NCBI GenBank assembly: GCA_050951725.1
Contig: JBMNJO010000001.1
Location: 620,001-684,000, forward strand
Direction of reading: 5' to 3'
From: DTU052 sp050951725
GTDB taxonomy: Bacteria; Bacillota; Syntrophomonadia; Syntrophomonadales; DTU052
Length of the DNA: 64,000 nucleotides
In this document: one piece after another, positions 25,620 through 33,618 of the stretch
How the letters are laid out: each line of letters opens with the position of its first letter
How positions within the stretch are numbered: the first letter of the stretch is position 1
The notes under the pieces: generated by a model
Told to the model about the DNA's origin: nothing
Databases searched by the model: none
The model's input: only the letters and a program-made list of their open reading frames with translations
Translations under genes and position numbers: made by a program

Positions 25620-26365
25620 TGCTGGTCACCCCCATCCCCGGAAAACAGGATTTCCATAAGATAGCCCTTTTCCTCCTCATCGAGGTGTTTTTTGATCAAA
25701 AGGTCCGGTCGGGCCAGCAGGGTCTTCCGGATACTCTCTTTCTTTCTCCACCGCCTGATTTGCTCATGGTTCCCTGACAGAAGTACTTCCGGGACCTCCA
25801 GATCCCCCACCTGACGGGGTCTGGTGTACTGTGGGTATTCGAGCAGTCCATCGCTGAACGACTCATCATCAATTGATTTCTCACTGCCCAGGACTCCCGG
25901 TATAAGACGGGCTACCACCTCAATCAGCACCAGAGCCGCCATTTCTCCCCCGGTCAGTATATAATCACCAATAGAGACCTGATCATCGATCTGGGTCAGG
26001 ACCCGCTCATCAAAACCCTCATAGTGCCCACATAGCAACAGAAGACTTTTTTCGCCTGCCAGTTCCCGGGCCATTTCCTGGTTCAGGATCTTACCTGCCG
26101 GGCTCATCAGTATGGTCCGCACTTCGGGATTGGTCCGGTGCAGTTCCTCAAGTGCTCTTAGTGCAACATCAGCCTTGATTACCATACCGGCACCGCCGCC
26201 AAAGGGGTAATCGTCAACCTGTTTGTGTTTGTCCAGGGCAAAATCCCGGAGGTTAATAAGCTCAACCTGGATTATACCCCGCTCAATAGCCTTACCTATC
26301 AGACTGCTCTTGAGTGGAGAATGAAACATCTCCGGAAAAAGGGTCAGAACACTGATCTTCATCAT
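25616..26365 (-). CDS. trmD: tRNA (guanine-N1)-methyltransferase
   Basis: The 249-residue TrmD forms m1G37 in tRNAs reading CNN and GGN codons, preventing frameshifting. Trefoil-knot motifs are present: DDYPFGGGAGMV, LLLCGHYEGFDER, and SIGDYILTGGEMAAL, plus DGLLEYPQYTRP. The start overlaps the rimM stop as TGATG; the next codon is also ATG and has the better-spaced GAGG. It is part of the rpsP-khpA-rimM-trmD operon. Confidence 0.97.
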   Translation of the reverse strand: MMKISVLTLFPEMFHSPLKSSLIGKAIERGIIQVELINLRDFALDKHKQVDDYPFGGGAGMVIKADVALRALEELHRTNPEVRTILMSPAGKILNQEMARELAGEKSLLLLCGHYEGFDERVLTQIDDQVSIGDYILTGGEMAALVLIEVVARLIPGVLGSEKSIDDESFSDGLLEYPQYTRPRQVGDLEVPEVLLSGNHEQIRRWRKKESIRKTLLARPDLLIKKHLDEEEKGYLMEILFSGDGGDQQ

Positions 26366-26916
26366 CAAACCTCATCCATAAGCCCGGGCAGTAGTCTAAC
26401 CTTCATCCTGCCGGTCGTCAGGTCAATATCGAGAACCACATCCTTGATGGCAGGTATCAGCACCTCTCCGTACCTGTCACCTTTAACCACGTAAACATCA
26501 TTAGCCCCGGTCTTCAGGACATCGGTCACCACCCCCAGAGGACCTTTTTCAAGGTCATCTACCTTCAGTCCCAGCAGTTGAAAGATGTAATGGGTGTCTT
26601 CCGGAAGAGGAAATACCTCCTTCTCATCCACCTTAAGCAGACCTTTAACTAGACCACCAGCCGCCTCCACCGTATTGATACCGGCGAATTTAAAGAGAAG
26701 AAACTGCTTATACGGGCGGCAGTATTCGATCTTGTAATAACCGCTCCCAGGGCCGCACTCCACCCAGATCTTTTCCATCCCTTTGAAACGTTCCGGGAAG
26801 TCAGTAAGAGGCAGGACCTTCAGTTCCCCTTGAAGACCGCGGGTCCCGCATATCTCCCCAACGTTTATCATCTCCCGGGTCAAATTGGTCACCCTTTCCA
26901 AACCAGCTACAGTCAC
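26365..26916 (-). CDS. rimM: 16S rRNA processing protein RimM
   Basis: RimM assists 30S head assembly with S19. The N-terminal domain begins INVGEICGTRGLQGELKV; the C-terminal PRC-barrel contains FPLPEDTHYIFQLLGLKV and NDVYVVKG. The open frame gives 183 residues from GTG 26916, but a TTG shortly before MINVGEICG has AAAGGG upstream and would give the usual length; start uncertain. The family is normally about 170 residues. Coupled to trmD by TGATG. Confidence 0.92.
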   Translation of the reverse strand: MTVAGLERVTNLTREMINVGEICGTRGLQGELKVLPLTDFPERFKGMEKIWVECGPGSGYYKIEYCRPYKQFLLFKFAGINTVEAAGGLVKGLLKVDEKEVFPLPEDTHYIFQLLGLKVDDLEKGPLGVVTDVLKTGANDVYVVKGDRYGEVLIPAIKDVVLDIDLTTGRMKVRLLPGLMDEV

Positions 26917-26944
26917 TGTTCCGCCAATATCTGTTGAAGGATAA

Positions 26945-27175
26945 TCAGCGGCAAATTTCCACCGATACCTTTACGCCTTCCTTGGTGGCTGCCGCTTTTG
27001 CCAGGGTCCGTATGGCCTTCGCAATCTTTCCCTGTTTACCAATGATCTTTCCCATGTCATCGGGGGCCACTTTAACTTCCAGTATGATGGAGGTGTCTTT
27101 TGTTATCTGGTTGACCTCAACCATTTCCGGATTGTCCACCAGTGACTTGGCAATGAGCTCAATCAAGTCCTTCAA
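26945..27175 (-). CDS. khpA: KH-domain RNA-binding protein KhpA (YlqC)
   Basis: The 76-residue single KH domain has the RNA-binding GKIIGKQGKIAKAIR loop (GxxG as GKQG). Homologues pair with KhpB and bind RNA, influencing cell division and sRNA use in Gram-positives. It lies 18 nt after rpsP and 28 nt before rimM, the standard order. Confidence 0.94.
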   Translation of the reverse strand: MKDLIELIAKSLVDNPEMVEVNQITKDTSIILEVKVAPDDMGKIIGKQGKIAKAIRTLAKAAATKEGVKVSVEICR

Positions 27176-27193
27176 TTGATTAACCCCCTCACT

Positions 27194-27463
27194 CTACTCC
27201 TTGCCCTTCACCTGAAACTTTTGTAGAATACCAACCTTCCTTAAAAGTGACTCGGCAGTCTCGGTCGGTTTGGCTCCAGTCGCCAGCCATTTCAGGGCTT
27301 TTTCCTCATCAATGTTGATGGTTGCCGGAGTGGTGCCAGGGTCATAGTAGCCTAGCTCTTCAATAAACCTGCCATCTCGGGGTGATCTTGAGTCAGCAAC
27401 CACCACCCGGTAAAAGGGACTCTTCTTTGCACCCATCCTTCTCAGTCTGATCTTTGTTGCCAT
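27194..27463 (-). CDS. rpsP: 30S ribosomal protein S16
   Basis: The 89-residue S16 is recognised by MATKIRLRRMGAKKSPFYR, VVADSRSPRDGRFIEELGYYDPG and the ALKWLATGAKPTETAESLL segment. Length normal. It lies 35 nt after ffh, in the ylxM-ffh-rpsP-khpA-rimM-trmD run. Confidence 0.97.
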   Translation of the reverse strand: MATKIRLRRMGAKKSPFYRVVVADSRSPRDGRFIEELGYYDPGTTPATINIDEEKALKWLATGAKPTETAESLLRKVGILQKFQVKGKE

Positions 27464-27498
27464 CTTTTCGCCTCCAATTTTAGTGTTTGCAAAACATC

Positions 27499-28836
27499 TT
27501 AGAATGGCAGTTTAACTCCACCCTTTTTGCCTTTTTTTAAGCTCATATCGGTAAGCTGTTTCATCATCCGCCGTGATTCATCAAACTGCTTGAGCAATCG
27601 GTTCACATCCTGCACCCGAGTCCCGCTCCCGCGGGCAATCCGCTTCTTGCGGCTGCCGTTTAAAATGGAAGGATCGCGTCTCTCCTTCGGGGTCATGGAT
27701 CTGATAATTGCCTCCACCCGGGCCACTTCCTTCTCGTCAAACTCCGGCTTGACACCTTTCAACTGCTTGCCCAGGCCCGGGATCATCCCCATTAGCTGGT
27801 CAAGCGGACCCATAGTCTTAACCTGTTGCAGCTGTTCCAGAAAATCGTGCAGAGTAAACTCCTGCTGCCGGATTTTTCGTTCCAGTTCCCGGGCCTGTTT
27901 CTCATCAAATGATGCCTGCGCCTTCTCCACCAGGGTCAGGACATCCCCCATACCCAATATCCTCGAAGCCATTCGGTCAGGGAAAAACGGTTCCAGAGCG
28001 TCGAGCTTCTCTCCGGTCCCGGTAAACTTGATGGGGCAGCCGGTAACCGCTTTTACTGATAAAGCAGCACCACCGCGGGTGTCACTGTCCAGTTTGGTCA
28101 AAACCACCCCGGTTAACCCTATCTCCTGGTGAAAGGCCTCGGCTACGTTTACCGCATCCTGACCGGTCATGGCATCGACAACCAAGAGCATCTCATGTGG
28201 CTCTACAGCATCCCGAATTCCTTTCAGCTCCTGCATCAATTCCTGATTAATATGCAGCCGCCCGGCGGTATCGATAATCATTATGTCACGGTTATTATGC
28301 TGGGCGTACTCCCGGGCCCCACGAACAATATTGACCGGGTTTTCCTGTCCCATGGTAAACACCGGGACCCCTACCTGCTCACCCAGAACCTGCAGCTGCT
28401 TGATTGCGGCTGGTCGGTAAATATCACCGGCTACCAGAAAAGGCCTGCGCCCCTGGGAAACATAGTATTTGGCGATCTTCCCACAGGTGGTGGTTTTTCC
28501 TGAACCCTGCAGACCCAGTACCATGATGATGGTAGGGGGTTTAGAGCTCAGTATGACCTTGGTCTGATTGCCTCCCATAAGCTCCGACAGTTCCTCATAG
28601 ACAATCTTGATCACCTGCTGTCCCGGTGTAAGGCTGTTCATAACCTCCTGCCCGACAGCCCTTTCCTTAACCCGGGCAACAAAACTTTTTACCACTTTAA
28701 AATTAACATCCGCTTCCAGAAGGGCCAAACGGACTTCCCGCATGGCCTCATTGACATCCTCCACGGTCAACTTGCCTTTACCTTTGAGGCGCCGGAAGGT
28801 CTCCTGCAATCTCCCGGCCAAGCCTTCAAATACCAT
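27499..28836 (-). CDS. ffh: Signal recognition particle protein Ffh
   Basis: The 445-residue SRP54 GTPase binds 4.5S RNA and signal sequences and targets ribosomes to FtsY. It has the N domain (VFEGLAGRLQETFRRLKGKG), G domain motifs GLQGSGKTTTCGKIA, DTAGRLHIN and TKLDSDTRGGAALS, and the M domain, with a typical Met-rich end (SRRMMKQLTDMSLKKG). I chose ATG 28836 (MVFEGL, GGGAG 8 nt upstream) over GTG 28845. It overlaps ylxM by 11 nt. Confidence 0.97.
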   Translation of the reverse strand: MVFEGLAGRLQETFRRLKGKGKLTVEDVNEAMREVRLALLEADVNFKVVKSFVARVKERAVGQEVMNSLTPGQQVIKIVYEELSELMGGNQTKVILSSKPPTIIMVLGLQGSGKTTTCGKIAKYYVSQGRRPFLVAGDIYRPAAIKQLQVLGEQVGVPVFTMGQENPVNIVRGAREYAQHNNRDIMIIDTAGRLHINQELMQELKGIRDAVEPHEMLLVVDAMTGQDAVNVAEAFHQEIGLTGVVLTKLDSDTRGGAALSVKAVTGCPIKFTGTGEKLDALEPFFPDRMASRILGMGDVLTLVEKAQASFDEKQARELERKIRQQEFTLHDFLEQLQQVKTMGPLDQLMGMIPGLGKQLKGVKPEFDEKEVARVEAIIRSMTPKERRDPSILNGSRKKRIARGSGTRVQDVNRLLKQFDESRRMMKQLTDMSLKKGKKGGVKLPF

Positions 28837-29212
28837 CCATCTCACTCCCTTCAGGAGAACTATCGATCTCCAGAACCTCAGTCAGGATCCGTACCACTTC
28901 CTGAATTGCGGGCTCTTTACTAATATCTGCGCGGTTAAGAATCCGGTAAGCCATCGCAATCTTCCTTTTGTCCTCCTGGAATCTCGCGGCTAACCTTAAT
29001 TTGAACTCGTAGTCCTCCAAGACACGCTCGGTCCGCTTTAACAGGTCATATACCCCCTGACGGGTTATACCCATCTGCTGGGCGACCTCGGAAAGCCCCA
29101 GATCGGCTTCATAATGAAGCTCGATAACCTGCTTTTGCCTATCGGTAAGCATTGGGCCATAGAAATCATATAAGAGCACTAACCGTTCCAATTTCTCCAG
29201 CAAACCGTTCAC
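28826..29212 (-). CDS. ylxM: YlxM-family helix-turn-helix protein
   Basis: The 128-residue sigma-70-region-4-like HTH protein reads RLVLLYDFYGPMLTDRQKQV, ALGLSEV-type helix LGLSEVAQQMGITRQGVYDL, then KRTERVLEDYEFKL. YlxM always sits before ffh and is thought to modulate SRP; direct function is uncertain. It is the first gene of the operon, with a good sigma-A promoter and a palindrome at the expected transcription start. Confidence 0.92.
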   Translation of the reverse strand: MNGLLEKLERLVLLYDFYGPMLTDRQKQVIELHYEADLGLSEVAQQMGITRQGVYDLLKRTERVLEDYEFKLRLAARFQEDKRKIAMAYRILNRADISKEPAIQEVVRILTEVLEIDSSPEGSEMDGI

Positions 29213-29216
29213 TCCT

Positions 29217-29238
29217 TGTAAAGCAATAATGCTTTACA
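29217..29238 (-). promoter_or_regulatory. Palindrome at the predicted ylxM-ffh transcription start
   Basis: TGTAAAGCA-ATAA-TGCTTTACA is a perfect 9-bp inverted repeat. It lies between the -10 box and the start codon, just where RNA synthesis should begin, so it could be an operator or a 5' hairpin. Confidence 0.5.
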
Positions 29239-29243
29239 TTTGG

Positions 29244-29272
29244 ATTCTATCCATTGGCAAATAAAAAGTCAA
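29244..29272 (-). promoter_or_regulatory. Sigma-A promoter of ylxM-ffh
   Basis: Minus strand: TTGACT (29272-29267), 17-bp spacer, TAGAAT (29249-29244); five of six consensus bases in each box. Confidence 0.72.
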
Positions 29273-29390
29273 GCAGCTTATCGCGGGAAATCCAGGAGTT
29301 CCGGTTCTGTCCCGGAGACGTTGTTCTTACCGGATTTGGTTTTGCATATACTCATTCAGAACAGGATGTTTTCCCAAGGGGGGTTTGGGG

Positions 29391-30512
29391 ATGTCTTTAC
29401 CGCGAATGGTTTTTCCCGGGGGGAATACCTGCAATGGCTTTCACTCCTTCTACCAATATGTTATACCACCTGACGCCACCAGGCTGTTTATTCTCAAAGG
29501 TGGTCCAGGAGTAGGCAAATCCAGCCTAATGAAGAGGCTGGAGAAGGAATTGGGCCACTACGGGTATAACCGGGAACTGCACTGGTGTTCGTCGGACAAT
29601 GATTCGTTGGATGCTTTGGTCCTGCCTGATTACCAAATCGCGGTGATGGATGGCACCGCACCCCATGTGGTCGATCCCCGATACCCAGGTGCGGTGGATG
29701 AGATAGTGAACCTGGGAGAGTACTGGGAGGAGTCGCGGCTCACCAAGAACAAAAGCAAAGTTATTGAGCTTACCCAAATGATGGCGATGTACTTCCGCAT
29801 CGCTTACCTCCGTTTAAAAGAAGCCCTTGCCATCTGGAATGAGCTAAACGAGTATTATACTGATTCCGTATCTCCTGACCTTCTGCGCAAGGTCCAGCGG
29901 ACTCTGAAACAGGAAGTTTTGTCGGGTGGTATGGGATCAAATCACATGAAAAAACGTGAGCGTCACCTGTTTGCTTCCGCGATAACGCCCGCCGGGGTCG
30001 TAAACCATGCGGCCAGCCTGTTTGACGAGGATTACAAGGTCATGGCCCTGGGAGGCAGCCCGGGAACCGGCTTGCACGCAATCCTGGCTTCCATACTGGA
30101 ATGGTCAAGAGAAGAGATGCTTCCGGTCGAGGTCTACCATAACTGCTTCATCCCTACGCTGGTGGAGATACTGGTGTTCCGTCCGGCCAAGACCGTAATT
30201 ATTGACGCCTCCGGGATGGTGGCCAATTACGAGCCTGTTCTGGGCCGGGTAACCAATGGGAGGCTTTTTGATCTGGACCAGCATGTTGATCCCGGGAGGA
30301 TCTTAAGATTTGGCGGGGAGATTGATGACTCGCGGGAAAGGTTCAATGCTTCAATAACTGGAGCTGTAGGCTTTATCAATCTGGCCAAACAGGTGCATGA
30401 CGAGCTGGAAAGGCTATATATTCCGGCCATGGACTTCGCCCGAATTGATAAAAAATACGTTGAAATCAAGCAACGAATCCTGGAGTATACCGCCAATAAT
30501 CAAATAAGATAA
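29391..30512 (+). CDS. Uncharacterised P-loop ATPase with a second, degenerate P-loop-like segment
   Basis: The 373-residue protein has ATG at 29391 behind AAGGGGGG. After GNTCNGFHSFYQ comes a Walker A, FILKGGPGVGKSSLMKRLEK (about residues 40-50). A second half begins with VMALGGSPGTGLHAILASIL, a P-loop-like motif in which the Lys and Ser/Thr are replaced (GTGLHA). The end of the first half and start of the second carry HWCSSDNDSLDALVLPD and EVYHNCFIPTLVEILVFRP. This layout matches an uncharacterised Firmicutes ATPase family. It stands alone on the plus strand, divergent from ylxM and convergent with the salvage cluster. Confidence 0.7.
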   Translation: MSLPRMVFPGGNTCNGFHSFYQYVIPPDATRLFILKGGPGVGKSSLMKRLEKELGHYGYNRELHWCSSDNDSLDALVLPDYQIAVMDGTAPHVVDPRYPGAVDEIVNLGEYWEESRLTKNKSKVIELTQMMAMYFRIAYLRLKEALAIWNELNEYYTDSVSPDLLRKVQRTLKQEVLSGGMGSNHMKKRERHLFASAITPAGVVNHAASLFDEDYKVMALGGSPGTGLHAILASILEWSREEMLPVEVYHNCFIPTLVEILVFRPAKTVIIDASGMVANYEPVLGRVTNGRLFDLDQHVDPGRILRFGGEIDDSRERFNASITGAVGFINLAKQVHDELERLYIPAMDFARIDKKYVEIKQRILEYTANNQIR

Positions 30513-30515
30513 AAA

Positions 30516-30566
30516 GACCCGGGGTTACCCTCTGTTCCACCATGGGCCAGGAGGTAACCCCGGGTC
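30516..30566 (-). terminator. Terminator between the ATPase and the salvage cluster
   Basis: Perfect arms GACCCGGGGTTACC (30516-30529) and GGTAACCCCGGGTC (30553-30566). The T-tract (TTTTTATC) is on the minus strand, so it mainly ends the salvage operon, but it lies after both convergent genes. Confidence 0.8.
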
Positions 30567-30624
30567 CGCTTATTGACTGTGTGAATGAGGCTGTATATGT
30601 ATGAGCCGATTGCTTACCCCATAA

Positions 30625-31911
30625 TTATCTGGCGAAGAGACCGGCCACGGTGTCTTCTGCCTGTCGCATAACCATCTTTTCATCAATGGTTGTCAATTGG
30701 CGTCCCTGCATCAGAATCCGCCCATTAACCATTACCGTATCAACATCAGCCCCGGATGCGGAATAGACCAGGTGGGCGGCCACATCATGCCGGGGGCACA
30801 GGTGGGGTTTGCGGAAATCCACCAGAATCAGGTCGGCTTTCATACCGGGACGGAGCATCCCTATGTCCGTCAGTCCGAGGGCCCGGGCACCGTTCACGGT
30901 AGCCATTTCAAGGGCCTGGTAAGCCGGAATCACTTCAGGGTTCAGGCGGCTCAGCTTGTGCAGGAAAGCGCAGGTCCTGAGTTCCTGAATCATATCCAGG
31001 TTATTATTGCTGGAAGCGCCATCCGTACCCAGTGCCACAGTTATCCCGGCAGCTAACATATCCGGGATCCTGGCGGTTCCGCTGGCCAGTTTCATGTTGC
31101 TCTCCGGGTTGTGTACCACGCTCACCTTATGCCGGGCCAGGATGTCAATATCCTGGTCATCCAGGACCACACAGTGGGCTGCCAGCACCGGCCTCTTAAA
31201 AAGGCCGACCTCATCCATCAAGGCTATCGGGGTCTTGCCATACTGGGCCTTGATATCGTTGTACTCGGTCATGGTCTCTGCCAGGTGGATATGTATTCCG
31301 GTCCCGAGTTCATCAGCCAGGGATATCACCCGTTTCAGGTACTCCGGGGTACAGGTATAGGGAGCATGCGGACCGAGCATCACTGTTAACCGGCCTTGGG
31401 CTTTCCCATTCAATTTAAAAAGCTGGCGGCTGCGATCAAAGGCTGCTTCCCCGGTCGGACCCTGACCGACCATTCCCTGGGACAGAGAGGCTCTTATTCC
31501 GGTCTCCTCTACCGCCCTGGCCACTTGGTCCATGTTGAAATACATATCAGCAAAGCAGGTGGTACCTGACTTGATCATCTCGGTTATACCCAGCATCGTT
31601 CCCCAGTAACAGTCCTCAGCCGTAAGTTTGTCTTCAATCGGCCACATCTTCTCCTGCAGCCACTGCATCAACGGCAGGTCATCACCATATCCCCGCATCA
31701 GGGTCATGGCGACGTGCGTATGGGCATTTACCAGACCCGGCATAGCGACCATTCCCGTGGCATCGATGACCGTCTCAAATCTGCCTTCGTTGGCGCAAAT
31801 ACCTGGATTCACGGCAGTTATATCTGATCCCTCCACCACCAGGTAACCGTTATCGATAAAGTCGTCTTGGGAGGTCATCGGCAGTATACTGCAGTTCTTG
31901 ATGAGAATCAT
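30625..31911 (-). CDS. mtaD: 5-methylthioadenosine/S-adenosylhomocysteine deaminase (MtaD-type amidohydrolase)
   Basis: The 428-residue amidohydrolase has metal ligands in GLVNAHTHVAMTL, GIHIHLAETMTEY, VLAAHCVVLDDQD and LGTDGASSNNNLDMIQELR. The family deaminates MTA, SAH or 5'-deoxyadenosine to the inosine analogues. ATG 31911 has AAGGAG 9 nt upstream and is preferred to GTG 31920. It is the last gene of the mtnP-mtnA-aldolase-mtaD cluster (3-12 nt spacings), so its substrate is likely an adenosine derivative left by SAM enzymes. Confidence 0.85.
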   Translation of the reverse strand: MILIKNCSILPMTSQDDFIDNGYLVVEGSDITAVNPGICANEGRFETVIDATGMVAMPGLVNAHTHVAMTLMRGYGDDLPLMQWLQEKMWPIEDKLTAEDCYWGTMLGITEMIKSGTTCFADMYFNMDQVARAVEETGIRASLSQGMVGQGPTGEAAFDRSRQLFKLNGKAQGRLTVMLGPHAPYTCTPEYLKRVISLADELGTGIHIHLAETMTEYNDIKAQYGKTPIALMDEVGLFKRPVLAAHCVVLDDQDIDILARHKVSVVHNPESNMKLASGTARIPDMLAAGITVALGTDGASSNNNLDMIQELRTCAFLHKLSRLNPEVIPAYQALEMATVNGARALGLTDIGMLRPGMKADLILVDFRKPHLCPRHDVAAHLVYSASGADVDTVMVNGRILMQGRQLTTIDEKMVMRQAEDTVAGLFAR

Positions 31912-31923
31912 CCAATTCACTCC

Positions 31924-32562
31924 TTATTGGCCGTATTTATTCAGATAGTTATCCCTTAGATCCCTGATCTCATAAGGTCCAAACTCCCAGTAGCCGCCCA
32001 GTACCTGGGCAAAGACAGCAATCTGAGCTGTCTTTTCGGTAATGATACAGGCGAGCAGAGCTTCTTTTAGATCGCGGCCTACACCAACCAGCCCATGCTT
32101 TGCCAGCAGGACCGCCTGCTTGCTGCCCAGGTGTTTTACCGCCTCCTCTGCCAGTTTGGTGGTTCCGCAGGCAGCATAAGGGGCGTGGTCGATTGATCCG
32201 CCGATTACCTGAGCTATCTCCTCGGTAATGGCAGGTATGGGGCGCTCGGCAACCGCAAAGGCGGTAGCATAGGGGCTGTGGGTGTGCACAATCGCTCCTA
32301 CATCAGAACGGTTGTCATAAATAGCCTGGTGCAAAGGACACTCAGTTGACGGTTTCCAGCGGCCATAAACCTCAGTCCCAACGACCACCACTATATCCTC
32401 CAGGGTCATAGTCTTATAGTCTATACCGCTGGGGGTGATCAGCATACCTGGTCGGTCCGGCAACCTTGCGCTTACATTCCCCCAGGTGCCCCGCACCAGA
32501 CCTTCTGTGAGCATCCGCTGGGCGGTACTTACAACCTCCGTGCGCAGCTTTTCATAATTCAT
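31924..32562 (-). CDS. Class II aldolase (probable methylthioribulose/deoxyribulose-1-phosphate aldolase)
   Basis: The 212-residue zinc aldolase of the fuculose-phosphate family has the zinc ligands in GAIVHTHSPYATAFA and LLAKHGLVGVG, the catalytic Glu region in KPSTECPLHQAIYD, and the phosphate-binding WGNVSARLPDRPGML. It overlaps mtnA by 11 nt and follows mtnP-mtnA. In the described DHAP shunts, such an aldolase splits 5-methylthioribulose-1-phosphate or 5-deoxyribulose-1-phosphate to DHAP plus an aldehyde. It could instead be a fuculose-type aldolase, but the context argues against that. Confidence 0.82.
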   Translation of the reverse strand: MNYEKLRTEVVSTAQRMLTEGLVRGTWGNVSARLPDRPGMLITPSGIDYKTMTLEDIVVVVGTEVYGRWKPSTECPLHQAIYDNRSDVGAIVHTHSPYATAFAVAERPIPAITEEIAQVIGGSIDHAPYAACGTTKLAEEAVKHLGSKQAVLLAKHGLVGVGRDLKEALLACIITEKTAQIAVFAQVLGGYWEFGPYEIRDLRDNYLNKYGQ

Positions 32563-33616
32563 GATAGGCCTCCTCGGTTATAACTACAGAATCATTCAGG
32601 TTGGCCAGGTTTTCCATGTATGGCCAGCGGACGATCCCTCTTTCGGTAACGATAGCAGTTATCAAGTCCCCGGGGGTCACATCAAAAGCCGGGTTCAGGA
32701 CCTCCACCTCTGGCAGAGTAATCAGAGACTCCCCGATCTTTCGTACCTCATCCGGGTTTCTGGTCTCGATCGGAATCTCGTCACCATTCCTGATACTCAG
32801 ATCTATAGATGAAAACGGGGCCGCTACCAGGAAGGGTATCCGGTGGTGCCTTGCCAGAACTGCCAACCCATAGGTACCAATCTTGTTGGCGGTATCACCG
32901 TTGGCTGCGATCCGGTCAGCCCCGGTTATTACCACATCAACCTGCCCTGAACGCATAATATACCCGGCCATGTTGTCGGTGATGAGTGTTACCGGGATAC
33001 CATCCTCGGCCAGCTCCCAAACGGTAAGCCGTGATCCCTGCAAGACTGGCCTGGTCTCACAGGCCCAGACCTTTTTTATCTTGCCGGAAGCAAACGCTGA
33101 GCGGACCATTCCCAAGGCGGTCCCGTGTCCGCAGGTCGCCAGGGCCCCAGCATTGCATATGGTAAGCACCCGGGTTCCCGGTGTTAGCAGGGCTGCTCCC
33201 ATCTCTCCCAGGCGTCGATTCTGTGCCCGGTCCTCCTCCTGCATGCGCCTGGCTTCATCAACCAGGCTCTCCCGGATGGTCGGGAGGTCCAGATGGCTTG
33301 CATTCCTGTAGGTCTCAATCATTCTATCTACCGCCCACCTCAGGTTGACGGCGGTTGGTCGGGTATCAATCAAGGTTTTACTTATCCGGCGGATTTCCTG
33401 GTCCAGGTCGTTTATGTCTCCGGTGTACTGGACCACGCCCAGTGCTATGCCATAGGCAGCCGTGACCCCAATCAGGGGGGCTCCTCTGACCGCAAGTCCT
33501 TTGATGGCTTCTGCTACCTGGTCAACGGACGTCAGCATCCGGTAGCTTACCTCACCGGGCAACGTGGTCTGGTCCAGAATTCGGATCCCGGTTCCCCGCC
33601 ACTCAATGGTCTTCAT
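32552..33616 (-). CDS. mtnA: S-methyl-5-thioribose-1-phosphate isomerase
   Basis: The 354-residue protein of the eIF2B-like isomerase fold starts at ATG 33616 (MKTIEWRG). Catalytic features are the Cys in LTICNAGALATCGHGTALG and the Asp in VVITGADRIAANGDTANKIG; VRGAPLIGVTAAYG binds phosphate. It converts the aldose to the ketose in MTA salvage; some members also accept 5-deoxyribose-1-phosphate. The start lies 2 nt after the mtnP stop, so the two are translationally coupled. Confidence 0.93.
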   Translation of the reverse strand: MKTIEWRGTGIRILDQTTLPGEVSYRMLTSVDQVAEAIKGLAVRGAPLIGVTAAYGIALGVVQYTGDINDLDQEIRRISKTLIDTRPTAVNLRWAVDRMIETYRNASHLDLPTIRESLVDEARRMQEEDRAQNRRLGEMGAALLTPGTRVLTICNAGALATCGHGTALGMVRSAFASGKIKKVWACETRPVLQGSRLTVWELAEDGIPVTLITDNMAGYIMRSGQVDVVITGADRIAANGDTANKIGTYGLAVLARHHRIPFLVAAPFSSIDLSIRNGDEIPIETRNPDEVRKIGESLITLPEVEVLNPAFDVTPGDLITAIVTERGIVRWPYMENLANLNDSVVITEEAYHEL

Positions 33617-33618
33617 CT

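Noticed and set aside
29240..29514. Plus-strand frames just upstream of the P-loop ATPase as an alternative N-terminus
   Set aside because: They are in other frames; ATG 29391 has a ribosome site and gives the family-like N-terminus.
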